A DNA stretch of 64,000 nt from Trichocladium uniseriatum (taxonomy: Eukaryota > Ascomycota > Sordariomycetes > Sordariales > Chaetomiaceae), in contig WOUO01000023.1 in the NCBI GenBank assembly GCA_017139535.1, forward strand, positions 124,001-188,000, written 5' to 3'. The notes below the pieces were generated by a model that worked only from the letters and a program-made list of their open reading frames with translations, did no database searches and was not told where the DNA came from. Made by a program: the position numbers and the translations under genes. Below, one piece after another: positions 31,672 to 43,341 of this stretch. Within the stretch, counting starts at the first letter, position 1. Every line of letters begins with the position of its first letter.

Positions 31672-32181
31672 TCAAGCAGTTTTCTTGAGGTGCTTGGCCT
31701 TCTTGCCGAACCCGACTCCGGCCAAGAAGGCAACTCTCATCGAAACACCGAGATAGACAAACGGAATGTTTCCCCAGTCGATGGCATTCCAGTCGGACAC
31801 GCTCCAGTAGATCTCGGGCCCGAACTGCCGAACGGTGTAGAGGTGGCCGAGGTCGGCAACAAGCAGGCAAAAGAGCATCGTCTTCCAGACACGCAGGTCG
31901 GACGTCGACCGCAGCACGAGCGCCTCGCTGATGGCAAAGGCAAAGTAGAGGTTGGCGAGCTGCGACATGGCGATGGAGGTGCCCAGCGGGATGGGCGACG
32001 GCGCAGAGGACACATGGGTGAGTTCGAGGTACTTGGACTGGTCAAAGTGGGCAAAGTACGCGCCGAAGAGCGTGGCGATGGGCTCGATGAGTAAAAAGAA
32101 AAGTCGGTACGGGAGTGGAAGGGTAAATCCTGCTCCGCCCGCAGGCATCGGGAGACTTGTCGGTTGTTTGCTGGAGGCCAT
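31672..32181 (-). CDS. DUF7704-like integral membrane protein, 169 aa
   Basis: Four hydrophobic segments: PYRLFFLLIEPIATLFGAYFA, LANLYFAFAISEALVL, VWKTMLFCLLVADLGHLYTV and IPFVYLGVSMRVAFLAGVGF, with a Lys-rich C-terminus. Conserved-looking polar positions are EALVLRSTSDLRVWK, DLGHLY and WNAIDWGN, the pattern I associate with fungal DUF7704 proteins, whose function is unknown. The start is placed at 32181 (MASSKQP) rather than at upstream in-frame codons, because the upstream stretch is Arg-rich and lies in the short divergent promoter shared with eS7. Confidence 0.75.
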   Translation of the reverse strand: MASSKQPTSLPMPAGGAGFTLPLPYRLFFLLIEPIATLFGAYFAHFDQSKYLELTHVSSAPSPIPLGTSIAMSQLANLYFAFAISEALVLRSTSDLRVWKTMLFCLLVADLGHLYTVRQFGPEIYWSVSDWNAIDWGNIPFVYLGVSMRVAFLAGVGFGKKAKHLKKTA

Positions 32182-32471
32182 CGTTTGATCGTCGGGAGCT
32201 TGTTCGGAGATGCACGGGTGTGACGCGATGGCGACGATGCGTGCTGCGAAGATGCAGCTGCGAGACCTGACGCGCAGGAGCGTTGTTCTCTGGTGGAGCT
32301 CGGTCCAAGCTTTCCGCCGCTCCACACCGCCTGCCACTTCCATAGACCCACCAAAAATTTCAGGGCTGCAAGCCCTACCCTCTCAATCAATCGACTTTTG
32401 GCTTTTCCCAGCGGCACGCAACTCGAACCGCCGTCTCGCATCCAACCCGATCATCGTCGACAACCGCCAAC
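32182..32471. promoter_or_regulatory. Bidirectional promoter, DUF7704-like gene and eS7
   Basis: 290 bp between divergent starts. AAGCCCTACC at 32368-32377 contains a GCCCTA core, similar to elements enriched upstream of ribosomal-protein genes in filamentous fungi. A pyrimidine-rich tract follows before the eS7 start. Assignment is by resemblance only. Confidence 0.4.
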
Positions 32472-33408
32472 ATGAGTGCCCCTTCGCTCAACAAGATCGC
32501 GGCCAACAGCCCGTCCCGCCAGAACCCGTCGGAGCTGGAGAGCGCCATTGCTGGCGCTCTCTACGAGCTCGAGACCAACACTGCGGATCTCAAGGTCGCT
32601 CTCCGGCCTCTGCAGTTCGTCTCTGCCCGTGAGGTGAGAATTGGCTGATGCACCATTCCGAAGCGCCATCCGCGAACCACCCCGAAACCTGTTCCACCGA
32701 CATTGCGGGCGCGATTGCGCCGCCGCGTCGGGCGTCGTATTTGGGAGATTGATCGCACATTGGAAGGCGGCGGGCGGGCGGTGGCCTCGGGCAGCCCGCT
32801 CCGCCAGCAGCCATAACATCAAACATCCACAGCACGCGGAATAGGACGGGAGCGGTCCAAGGATTGCATTGTCATCCTGGAGCTCGCATGCTGATTTGGA
32901 TCTGTCATAGATCGAGGTTGGCCACGGCAAGAAGGCGATTGTCATCTTTGTCCCCGTTCCTTCGCTGCAGGGCTTCCACCGTGTTCAGCAGCGGTAAGTA
33001 CTCATGTCTTTGGGCGTACGAATGTCTGCTAACGTCTGCAGCCTGACTCGCGAGCTCGAGAAGAAGTTCTCGGACCGCCATGTCCTGATCCTGGCCTCGC
33101 GCCGCATCCTCCCGCGCCCCAAGCGCTCGGCCCGCTCGCGCAACACCCTCAAGCAGAAGCGCCCCCGTTCGCGCACCCTCACTGCCGTGCACGACGCCAT
33201 CCTGACCGACCTCGTCTACCCCGTCGAGATTGTCGGCAAGCGCATCCGCACCAAGGAGGACGGCTCCAAGACCCTCAAGGTCGTTCTCGACGAGAAGGAG
33301 CGTGGCGGTGTTGACTACCGCCTCGACACCTACTCGGAGGTCTACCGCCGCCTGACCGGCCGTGGTGTCATCTTCGAGTTCCCCCAGACCAGCGCCGCCG
33401 ACTACTAG
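32472..33408 (+). CDS. 40S ribosomal protein eS7
   Basis: Small-subunit ribosomal protein. Exons are 32472-32633, 32911-32993 and 33042-33408; 203 aa. Intron 1 (277 bp) is long compared with all others in the window, a common trait of fungal ribosomal-protein genes. Sequence is strongly conserved throughout: ELESAIAGALYELETN, IEVGHGKKAIVIFVPVPSLQGF, LTRELEKKFSDRHVLILASRRILP, RSRTLTAVHDAILTDLVYPVEIVGKR, VDYRLDTYSEVYRRLTGRGVIFEFP. The second splice restores QQRLTREL. The protein is complete and of normal length. Confidence 0.98.
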
Positions 33409-33800
33409 GCGTGAACATGTTTGTTTGTGGGAGGAGCATCAGGGTCAGGTTTCGGTTTTCGGGTTCGGTCTGATGCAAAATGGGCATCAAAAGGGACGGC
33501 GTCTAGCTAGCTTGTCAATGCAAGCTTGATCTTACAATACCCCGGCTCCCACAATACAACTGTTCTGAACATTGCTGGGCCTGATCGTATGTTTCAGTTC
33601 GTACTTGAGTTGCGTGTATTTCATGGGTTTTACTCCCGAGGTGCGGTCATCTTGAAACTTAAAGTGGCGTGCCGGAACAGTCGGGATTCTCTTGGGGGTA
33701 TCTCTCGATTACTCTTATTTGGACTCGGATTGCCGAGTATCCAACATCAGATCCATCGATCTAGTTCCTCCGGTCGCCAGCTTCGTCGTTAAACTCGCTG
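33409..33800. other. Intergenic between convergent 3' ends
   Basis: 392 bp containing both 3' flanks. No gene, RNA or repeat is seen. Confidence 0.5.
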
Positions 33801-34621
33801 TTACAAGTGAATCATTGTACTCGGGTACTTCTCCCTCGCCCACTCCAGCACTCGGCCCCAGACCTCGGCGCCGTCATGCGGCCTCTCCATCTCCTTCTCG
33901 TAGTGCGCCAGGGCCGCCCGGTCGTTCTCGTCGACGCCAAACCACCGCACTGCGTCGTACACCCGCAGCTTGGCGCACCGCGCGTCCTTTTCGGGATGGC
34001 CCTGGAAGGTGAGGACTGTGCCGTTGGGGCTGAGGAAGGCCTGGTTGCCGGCGAGTAGTGGTGTGAAGCCTGGTGGGGCCGTGCCGACTGCGCGCCGGTG
34101 GTGTTGTTGCAGGGAGAGGGTGCCGCTGCTGTTGGGGTGGTGGCGGCTAAGGAAGCGGCGGCCGGCGGGGGTGAGTTTGGCTTCGGTTACGCCGAGCTTG
34201 GGGAGGGTTAGCAGGCTGCCACGACTGGCTTTTGGGGGAGTGGATGTACCTCTGGAGTCTCCATGTCGACGATCTCGCCGCCAAATAGTAGCGAGATGGT
34301 CTGGTGGCCCCAGCAGATGCCGCAGAGCTTGGTGCGTGGGTGGTGGGCGACCACGTCGAGGATGAACTGATGGACGCGCAGCATCCAGGGGTGTCTCTTG
34401 CGCGGGTCGGCGTTGCCGCCGCCGATGATGATCAGGTCGAAGGCGGCCGGGTCTGGGAAGTCGTCTTCGTGCTCGGCCGGGTAGAAGTAGGTGAGCGAGA
34501 CATGGGGGGCGACGGCGTGGATGGAGCGTGTGTATGAGTCGCGGATCTCGCCGATGAAGGGCGAGCGGTACGAGTTGAGGAGGATGGCAACGTTGAGTGC
34601 CTGCTTCTGCTTGGGATTCAT
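33801..34621 (-). CDS. Class-I glutamine amidotransferase-like protein
   Basis: GATase1-fold protein of the GMP-synthase-glutaminase-like group common in fungi, 255 aa. Exons are 34621-34250 and 34196-33801, with intron GTACAT...CCCCAAG. The nucleophile elbow LCGICWGHQ supplies the catalytic Cys, and TFQGHPEKD supplies His and Glu, so the triad is complete. AFDLIIIGGGNADP is the typical preceding loop. No synthase domain is attached. Stand-alone members are thought to act on small glutamine-like or gamma-glutamyl substrates, but the substrate is unknown. The start MNPKQKQ is chosen because the upstream stretch is basic and lies in promoter-like sequence. Confidence 0.88.
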
Positions 34622-35249
34622 GTTGAATGAATCGATGGATCTGCTTGCCTGTTGCAAGCGGGTTGAATGCTGGGACGGATGGGGTTTAAATCGGGGAACC
34701 GTCCGGAGATGGCCGGCCAGTCTTATTTTAGGGAGCATTGGGCGGCCATGGGTGCCATCAGGGGTGTCAGCTGATCTTTTACAGGCACCATGTGGAGCGG
34801 AATAGATTGGCAGCCGCAGATGACATCATGGAGCACTGATGCCATTGGCGATGCTGAAGGCGACGTGTTGTGGCAGTCAGGCTGTCAAATAAGGCGTGCG
34901 TTTCTTGATCAGAAGACGGACTCTATAGGAATGTATGCAGACTGAGCGAGCTGAGCTCACAATCTGAGCCTCTTGCATACTTGGGAGGTCACAGCCAACA
35001 ACTGGTGTTCTCAAAGTGACAGGATAAGTGGAGCCACGGCAGTTTGGGTGGGGTTTGAGATACATCGGCAGGCCAATAAGGTCGAGTACCGGGCCTCGCG
35101 GGTCAAAAGTGTGGTTCGCTTCGCATCCTCATTTCAACATACAACTTGACAAGGCTTCGATTCAGGTCACATCCTCGGTCATGCTACTCACCGGAACCCG
35201 TACCCGGTGGGCGTCGGTGTCCAGAGCGCATACCTGACGACTCGGAGAG
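34622..35249. other. Intergenic, start of gene-poor region
   Basis: Upstream flank of the amidotransferase gene and spacer. No feature supported. Confidence 0.5.
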
Positions 35250-36310
35250 AACCTCGACGCGCGGAATGGTATCCTTGGGCCTCACCTCCCAGTCCTGAGG
35301 CTGCTGTCTCGGCCAGGAACCGGTCCGGCCCGGCCACGAACTAGGCCGCCGTCTTGGCCGCCAGCTCCGGAGTCTCGCCTTCGCCACCGCAGCCGTGTCC
35401 TTCTTGCGGGTAAGGGGCCGCCCTTGAACAGGTCTGGAATAGTTAGATGGGCGCAAACCCGACCGACCAAACGCCTCAGCCTGCTGTCTCTAGTGCCGTG
35501 GGCTCCTTGGGATCTTCGGCTGCTGCGGCAATGGCCTGTTCGAGTTTGAACATGAAAATCATCTTGATCGAGGCCAACTGTAGTATGCTTCCGCAGCGCC
35601 TGTACGGCTGGGAGGGCACCTCGTCGATACCCACGGCCTTGGCGTACTGTGCAGCATGCGTCTTGAGCTCTGTCGCATCCTCCTCCGTGGGGCCCCGTGG
35701 CTGCATGACGCGCATCTGCGGCAATGTTGGCCATCAAGGTTCTTTTGGCGCCCACACCTCGGGTACATGACCCGCGTGTAAGCGGGGCCGACATACCTGC
35801 ACGCAGACGGGTGCCGAGGTCTGTTCCCGCCACAGCTGGGTACTGAAGCCAGCTCGTTAAGGAGCAACGGAAGTAGAGGATATAGGTATTCCGGTGGACG
35901 GCGGGGAGGTCTCTGATGATAAATAGGTAGCTACTAGAACCGTGTTTCTAGTTATTGAAATCAAGCGCTCAATAGCGACTTTCAACATGCCCTCACCAAC
36001 GGCGACTCCGTGGACGATGGTCAGGAGTGGCTGTCAATAAAGACGAGGTGGCTAGACTTATCGCCGGCATGGATCTTAGAACCGGCTGTACTTGGGATCG
36101 AGTATGTACGAGCCCGGTGGCGGGACAGCTGTTGGAGCGTATTCTATCATGGACAGAGCGCAGGTTGATGGGTTCCGTTGGTGTTCTGCAGCGACCTTAG
36201 AAAGGATGTCAAGCCTGATCCCGGCCGGGAGGCGCTGGTGGGGTTGTTTCTTGCCCTGGAGGCGGGACATGAGTGGCGTCCATCTCACTGCTGGCTTGCT
36301 TGTCTTTTAA
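35250..36310 (-). pseudogene. Possible decayed or unrecognised gene
   Basis: Weak. A coding-like stretch at 35476-35724 (PRGPTEEDATELKTHAAQYAKAVGIDEVPSQPYRRCG, then LASIKMIFMFKLEQAIAAAAED) can be joined upstream by a plausible intron (35722-35798; GTATGT...GCCGCAG) to LWREQTSAPVCVQ. Immediately before that a TAA stops the frame. Another coding-like block, ILSKVAAEHQRNPSTCALSMIEYAPTAVPPPGSYILDPKYSRF, lies at 36076-36220, again ended by a stop. No family is recognised. It could be a real gene with more introns than I can place, or a relic. The neighbourhood is gene-poor. Confidence 0.28.
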
Positions 36311-39300
36311 AGATTGAGACTGGATGATTCAGGGGCCGACAGCCAAGTCTGAGGGTGACTTGAACCGTTCCTCTTAGGATTGAGCGCAGAAAATAATGGG
36401 TTAGCGTTTACAACAGAAGACTCATCCAACGGGGGGGGAACATTCTAACCCCTTAGTCCTTTAGAATCAGAAGCTACGCCTTTGAGCCACATACGAAATG
36501 ATATAGGTAGGTTTGCGGCAGCTTCCAAAAGCTATCGGGGTACACTAACTTAGCGATCACCTCTTAGAACGATGTCCTATTGATTTAAGCCGGGCGACAT
36601 TCTAATAGGCTCCTTGACTGCGTTGAGTTATGAATATTGACAGTCTAGGACTATGTAGTCGTAACGGTGTTTGAAGTTAGGCTTGCTCTGTAGCGGACGG
36701 ACTTTTAACGTTTGAGTCTTGCTTAAACTAGGAGGCGAGTCGAGACCATGTTCAAGTTCATGGCGGAGATTGATTTCAAGTTGTATCTCGTAGTACACGT
36801 CTGCCGTGGTTTGGAAGTCTTCAGGTTGGTCATGGGATTCGCCTTCTGGTCCATTACTGATCAAATTCTGTGATGATAATTTCGGAATATAACTTGGATA
36901 TTGTCAACACAATGCAGCTACTCTCTGTTGTGGATGGCAGCATGTCGATAGCCTCCACTAGTCAACCTCAACCTCAATATTTCCGTTAGATAATAGCCGT
37001 GTTCATCATCCAGTTTTGAACTTACGAGTTTAGCGGTTCGTGTTGTTGCGAGGTCGTCTGCAAGACAAGCGTCGTGGTTACATCTCACGATACCCAGTAC
37101 GCAAAGGACAGGACCTATTTGTCCCTTGTATCTGCTGGCGAACAGAACCGTGAAGTCTTAGGCTGGCAAATGCGGATAAAGGATGACACTTGTACTGATA
37201 CTGCCCGTTCTTCTGTGGTCTGTGTCACTGGCACAGGGAAAGGCAACGCTCGCACTGGCCACCTGTCTGCGTTGAAAGCCCTCACCTCTTCGTCCCACGT
37301 GCTACGAGCCCAGGTTGTCCAGGTCATGCCTGATAAAGATAGAGCCGACTGGAATACCAAGAGTCCGGTTGAACATCCGAGAGCGAGTAGTGGAGAGGAA
37401 TTGACTGTTGCCTTTCTTGCAGAACATCGGGAGACGTTGAAACAGATGATGAAACCCGAGATAGAAGCGGGGCTTGTGGATCTTCCGTGGCAAAAGTCAG
37501 CGCAAAGTCAGTCCGCGGCACGGTGCTCACCAGAATGAGAGTGCGGCAACTTGTTGAAGATCTGACTCGAGATAAATTATGCAATTCCGGCGGCGATTGG
37601 CGGGAGCATGTCACTTTTCACTTCTCACTTTGATGCAAACCAGGCGTCGATCCGGACCGTGTGCGGCGGTCGCACCGCAGTTTCCCTGTGATCGATCGTG
37701 CTGTGATAACGAAGCACCCGGTCTCTCAAACCGCCTGTGTGAAGCGAAGTAACAAGTGACAATCGGAGGTGGTGCCAGGTTACGGCGGCAACAGTGAGGC
37801 TGTTCAGTGTGCTTGTGGTTGTGGTGACGACATGTCGTTTTTCGGCGTTCGTCGCACTGGGACCCTGATCGCCGGAAATGGACCCTTCACACATTTTTAA
37901 TAATGCTTAGACATAAGTACTGCCCGGAATGCCCGGACCGCCGAACCCCGATGACGGCCTTGATGAACCGGCTGCGTCAATTCTGATGGGCTGGGAACCT
38001 CGAGGGCGGCTTGCCACCGTTCGGTATCCGGCCGGGGCCAATGGATGCGAAGGTGCACCGCCGCGCCGAGACCCGAAGGCGGGCTGACTGCAGACGCGGC
38101 TCGCGTGAGGCTTCGAGACGGATTGCCGGGTGACTGATTAGCGATCTGCGGCTGCCTATTATTAATCTGTCCTTCGTAACCCGTCCGTCCTCAAGCTTCC
38201 CCGTGAGAGGACGAAACGGGTGCAATGTGCGACGGTGCAGCGGCGGTGGATGGAAGTCAAGATGCATATGGCTTGAGTCAATGGTAGAAATTCAATCACG
38301 AACAGAATACCAGACCGCCGGTGGTCAGCGGGTCCGAGTCAAGCAATGGGGGTGCGAGTTGAGAACGTGGCGGCGCCTCATCGGCCACGCCACCCACCCG
38401 TTGATACTATGGAGAAATCGGGGAGGGTGTCGGGAAATCTCTCCACAGAAGCGGGGTGTTTCCACCTCGAAAGCCCCCACTCGCCTGGGATTTGGACTTT
38501 TAAAGGTTGCAGAAAATGGCGAAATGTTTCCACATGAAACGTATGGGCGGGAATGTTTTTCGGAATTCTCTGCCGAGTCTGTCTCTGGCAACCTTGACGG
38601 CTGTCAAGAAATGAGAATGGCAAGCGCGGCAATGCCCAAGCTGCCTCAGATAGCCTGTCCCTTGAAATGAGGCTGCTGGCTCTCAAGGTTCCCCAGAGAG
38701 TGGGGTTGAACGCGGTGTGAGATCCACCGAGTGGGGCACGGCTGCGCCTGGCCATTCTTGATGCGGCTTCTTCGCCTCGCCCTGTCCAGTGGAGATTATC
38801 TTTCGCGGCGCTGCGATCCGCAAGTTCAACCAGCGCGCTATCACCGCTTCATGCTCGGCATTTGGATCGCTGCAGCAGAGACAGTCGCTCGCGGCGATCC
38901 GATAGCTCGCTTCGTCCCCTTGAAGCGCGACTCCAGGCAGGGAAGGATGCCCCAGACAATCCAAAATTATCTCGATCGGATGGGGTTTTGCCTTGCACTT
39001 GCCACTCACGGCGTGGGGAACGGGTACGCCGTGAGCATTTTGTACGAAGGTAACCTGAGGCGTGGAAGATGAGAGCCTCGCAACAATGGTTCGAAAAGCC
39101 TCTAGATGGAGCCGGCAGCCTACTCAACAAGACCAGCTTCAGCATCTTGCATCTTGACCGAGGACAGGCGCGCGCTGCGCCTTCGATGGATATGTAGGTA
39201 TCCAGCCGGCTCAAGCTGGGCAAGGCTGCCGGGTGGCTGACCCCGGCGCGGGCAGTGACAAGGGTCGTCTCCGTATAAACCCACCAGGTCCCTCCCTCGA

Positions 39301-39749
39301 GGTGAGACTCGTCATCCATCCGAACGATGTTCTGAAGCCGGCGCATTCTCGAAGAATCTCCTCCGTGCTGTTTGTACTGTGAGTGCCACAGTTCCTGCAT
39401 CGAATCCTATCGGAGTCCATGAGAACAGGGGCGGCCGATCGTTTCTAGAACCTGTCTTTGCGCCACCGCTTAGACCGAGGTCGGCCTTCAAGGGTCTCCC
39501 TCCGGCCCGCCGCCACCCTTTTTACCACCGCTCTTTGTACCAGACACCGCTTGAGGCGCTAACAGTTTCCCCCCAGATAAATATACTTTGGTTCCCTTCC
39601 CATCAGTCCTGTTCCGACTTTTCCTCCTTTCCTGCTCATCGACACTACCACTCACCGCCTCTCCTGCGCCCGGTCACACTCGTTGGGCACCCTCTGCCCT
39701 GTTCCCGGGATCCTGTGCTTTGGCACTGAGAGTTGCTCCGTTGCCCAGC
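36311..39749. other. Gene-poor spacer, 3.4 kb
   Basis: No supported gene. The part 36330-37060 is AT-richer than the window and holds a small minus-strand ORF (36628-36864, acidic/Tyr-rich) and a tRNA-like fragment, neither convincing. The part 38300-38560 is GA-rich with several GGAAAC/TTTCCAC motifs. The last 200 bp are pyrimidine-rich upstream of the calpain start. Confidence 0.45.
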
Positions 39750-42700
39750 ATGCACGGCTACTCGTCGTCGTCCGAATCGGACGATTACTACAACTACCGC
39801 AAGCACAAGGGCGCGGCGCCGCCCGCCAACAACACCAACGATGCCAACAAGAAGAAGAAAAAGCGCAAGCTGCCGCCTCAGCAGACCATCAACCGCATCT
39901 GGAAGCGCTTCAGCAACAAGCGGTTCGACAAGGCGCTCGCTGTCCTCCCCTTTGATCCCGTCCTGCCGCCCATCATCCCCGACCGATCCAACGAGCTGCT
40001 AAACGCTGGTTACGAGCGAGCTGTCGAAGAATGCCGACGAAAGGTCCGCAAGATTATTCAAGAATGCCGGAGGGTAAACACGCGGTACCGGGATCCGGGT
40101 TGGGATATTGTAAGCCCCCTTACTGCTCGGCGCTATGCAGGACCGTGCTAACACGGACAGGACTGGGATCTCAAGATGGAAAAGGGCCACACCCTCAACA
40201 GCCTGGGCCGCACCAAGTTCGATCTCAGCATGTCGACCCTCATGAACCCGAGCTCCATCGTGCCAAAGGCCGTCAAGCGCGTCCACGAAATCTACGAAAA
40301 GCCCACATTCCTTGCCCACGTCAAGGGTTCCGACGTCAAGCAAGGCAACCTCGGCGACTGCTGGCTAGTAGCCAGCCTGTCGGGCCTGGCCAACGTAAAA
40401 GACGGCATCCAGCGCATCTGCGTCGAGTACGACACGAGGATTGGCATCTACGGCTTCGTCTTTTACCGGGACGGAGAGTGGATCTACTCCATCATTGACG
40501 ATAAGCTCTTCCTCAAGTCGCCGTGCTGGGACTCGCCGAGCATGCAGCGCGACCTCTTACAACAGATCGACCGCGAAGACGTTGAGCGCGTGTACCGCAA
40601 GACGTACCAGACGGGCTCCAAGGCCCTCTTCTTTGCCCAGTGCAAGGACCAGAACGAGACGTGGGTGCCCCTCATTGAGAAGGCCTACGCCAAGGCCCAC
40701 GGCGATTATGCCTCTCTGTCTGGAGGCTGGATCGGCGAGGGTCTGGAAGACCTCTCCGGCGGCGTCACCACCGAGCTGCTGGCCTCGGACATTCTCGACC
40801 TCGACGGCTTCTGGGAGAACGAGCTGAGCAGGGTCAACGAGGAGTTCCTCTTTGGCTGCAGCACCGGTCTCTTGGACGGCGGCTACGGTGACCGCGATGG
40901 CATCGAGGAGGGTCACGCCTACGTTGTGATGGAGGCGCGGACGCTCAAGAACGGCACCCGCCTCGTCAAGCTCCGGAACCCTTGGGGCAAGACGAAGAAG
41001 GGTATCTGGGAAGGCGCCTGGTCCGACGGTTCCAAGGAGTGGACGACCGAAGTGCAGGAAGAGCTGAACCACCAGTTCAGCAGCGACAGCGTCTTTTGGA
41101 TCTCGTACGAGGACCTGCTGCGCAAGTACCAGCACTTTGACCGCACGCGCCTGTTCCGCGACCCCGACTGGCGCTGCTGCCAGCGGTGGATCGGCGTCGA
41201 CGTCACCTGGAAGCCGCAGTACCACGAAAAGTTCCACATCAAGCTGACGCGCGAGGGCCCCCTCGTCATCGTGCTGAGCCAGCTCGACAACCGCTACTTC
41301 AAGGGCCTCCACGGCCAGTACAGGTTCCGCCTGCAGTTCCGCATCCACGAGCAGGACGCCCCGGAGCCCGAGGACTACATCGTCCGCAGCCACGGCAACT
41401 ACCTCATGGACCGCTCCGTGTCGATTGAGCTGCCCTCGATGCTGCCTGGCACCTACAGCGTCTTTATCAGCGTCGCGGGCGAGCGCAACACCGACGTCCC
41501 CAGCATCGAGGAAGTGGTCAAGCGCGAGTGCCGGAAGCGGGTCGAGAACGAGAAGCTCGCCCAGGTTGGGTACGCTCACGATCTCGCACACAGCAAGGCC
41601 GCGCGTCACCTCGAGGCGGTCAAGAAGGCGCGCAAGAACTCGGACCAGAAGAAGGCCAGCAATGCCCGTCTGACGGAGCGCCACCGTCTGTGGGAAAAGC
41701 GGCACCTGAACCGCGAGGTCACCAAGAAGCAGGGCCGCAAGAACAACAAGAAGCTCGAGGCCAAGCAGGCCGCTCGGGACGAGAAGAAGCGCCTAGCCGA
41801 GGAGAAGGAGAAGAAGCTCAAGGATCAGGGTGTGCAGACCGAGGATCTTGAGAAGAAGAAGGAGGAGGAGAAGGAGGAAGAGAAGAAGGACGAGAAGCCC
41901 GCCGATGCCAAGGACGACAAGAAGACGGATGAGGCTAAGAAGCCGGCCGACTCCGCAGAGGGCGACGAGACTGAAGACGACGCGACACCAATCGCCACCC
42001 CTGCCGAGACGCCCACCGTGGAGAAGTCGGAGCAGCTGGCTTCCGACAAGAAGGACGAGGCCGAGGGCTCCACGGACAAGTCGGATGACAAGTCAAAGTC
42101 TGACAAGCCCGAAGACAAGGCCGTGAGCTCAGGCAGCTCCGACACCACGGGCACCCCGCAGCTCACGCCCAAGAGCGACACCTCGTCGACACCGAGCACC
42201 GACGGCAAGGACAAGGACAAGGTGCCCGTTCCGCCCGTCGACGCCGACGCCTTCAAAGTGTCCGGCGGCCCGCCCCCTGCGCCCCCCAAGCCGACCCCGC
42301 CGCCCAAGAAGACACCCAACATGTACATCACCTCGGACGGCGAGTCCAGCGCATCCCCCATCTCGGATTGGGAGGAGCTCTACAGCAGCGACGACATGTC
42401 GCGCAAGCCACGGATCGCACAACAGCCACCTCCCGCCGCCGCCGCCGCGAGCAAGTACCGCGACGACACCGAGGACGAGAACGAGCCGGACCCGTGGAAC
42501 GCCATCGCCGTAGTCGGGCTGCGCGTCTACTCCAAGGACGAGGACCTCGAGCTGCGCGTCGTCATGGAGGGCGGCGAGCTCGAGGAGGGCGGCATGGGCG
42601 AGAAGGGCGGCGTCGACCTCGACAATGCGCAGGCCAACGCCGGCGGCGCGAGGACCACGCGCCCCGAGAAGAAGGAGGATCCGCTTGAGGAGGCGTACGA

Positions 42701-42890
42701 GGGCGACAGCGAGGTCGACAAGAGCTCGAGGCGGAACAGGAGGAAGTCGAGTGTGAGGAGTGTGAAAAGCGTCAAGGGCGATGACGATGGGGACAAGACT
42801 GAGGACGGGCTTGCGCCGTATCCGGTGATTGTCCAGAAGGGCAAGGGTGATGAGGAGTACGAGACGGCTGTTGAGTCCCAGCTGGAGTGA
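39750..42890 (+). CDS. Calpain-like cysteine protease with long charged C-terminal tail
   Basis: Family C2 cysteine peptidase. Exon 1 is 39750-40109, the intron is 40110-40160 (branch GCTAAC) and exon 2 is 40161-42890; 1029 aa. The N-terminus has a Ser/Asp/Lys low-complexity start and LPPQQTINRIWKRF. The CysPc domain holds Cys187 in QGNLGDCWLVASLSG, His372 in EEGHAYVVMEAR and Asn393 in KLRNPWGK, so the triad is complete. A C2-like/domain-III region follows (FHIKLTREGPLVIVLSQLD, QFRIHE, GTYSVFISV). From residue about 590 the protein turns into Lys/Glu/Asp-rich and Ser/Thr/Pro-rich sequence with a polyproline patch (PPPAPPKPTPPPKK). There are no calcium-binding EF hands and no MIT domain, so it is not the PalB/calpain-7 type. 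The substrate is unknown. Confidence 0.9.
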
Positions 42891-43341
42891 CGATCCCATC
42901 TTGGGGACAGCATTAATGACGAGGCAACGACATGCACTGCGTTGAACGAGTGCCGGGTATGGTGCATATAAAGGGTAGAGCGAGGAGCGGAGTTTGGATG
43001 GCGATTTTGGTTTTTCTTCTCTTCTGGAGTCTGGTACACGAAGACGACCCACTCGGTTTTGGACATACACGATCTCCGCTTGGTTTGCAGAGTTCTGCTG
43101 TGCGAGTATCGCTACTTGGTATTGGCGTTGGGAGCGTGTTTGGATGTAATACAGTTAGATTTGCTGGTATCAACAAACAAATTTGCATCAAGCTCGTCCA
43201 GCTCAAAGTTGTTCCGTGATATGACTATAAACTAACAGCAATGGTATCAACTCGCAACGCCAGTTCCAACAGCCGACGGACACGCCGGTGTCAAACAACA
43301 CGCCCCAGGTATTCCGCAACCCCTCCCCCCCTGCATAATAT
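42891..43341. other. Intergenic between convergent 3' ends
   Basis: 451 bp, AT-richer, no feature supported. Confidence 0.5.

Noticed and set aside
32634..32910. Possible snoRNA in the long first intron of eS7
   Set aside because: CTGATGC and CTGA strings occur but box C is imperfect, spacing is too large and no terminal stem is seen.
36424..36494. tRNA-Arg-like sequence on the minus strand (GTGGCTCAAAGGCGTAGC, then TTCTAA and GGGGTTAGAATG)
   Set aside because: D-arm-like and T-arm-like parts are present, but the anticodon stem has mismatches and the acceptor stem does not pair. At best a degraded tRNA or SINE fragment.
37074..37538. 154-codon plus-strand open frame
   Set aside because: No recognisable family, signal or splice context, and atypical composition compared with real genes nearby.
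40557..41705. 382-codon minus-strand open frame
   Set aside because: Antisense of the calpain protease domain, where the plus strand holds the full Cys-His-Asn triad.
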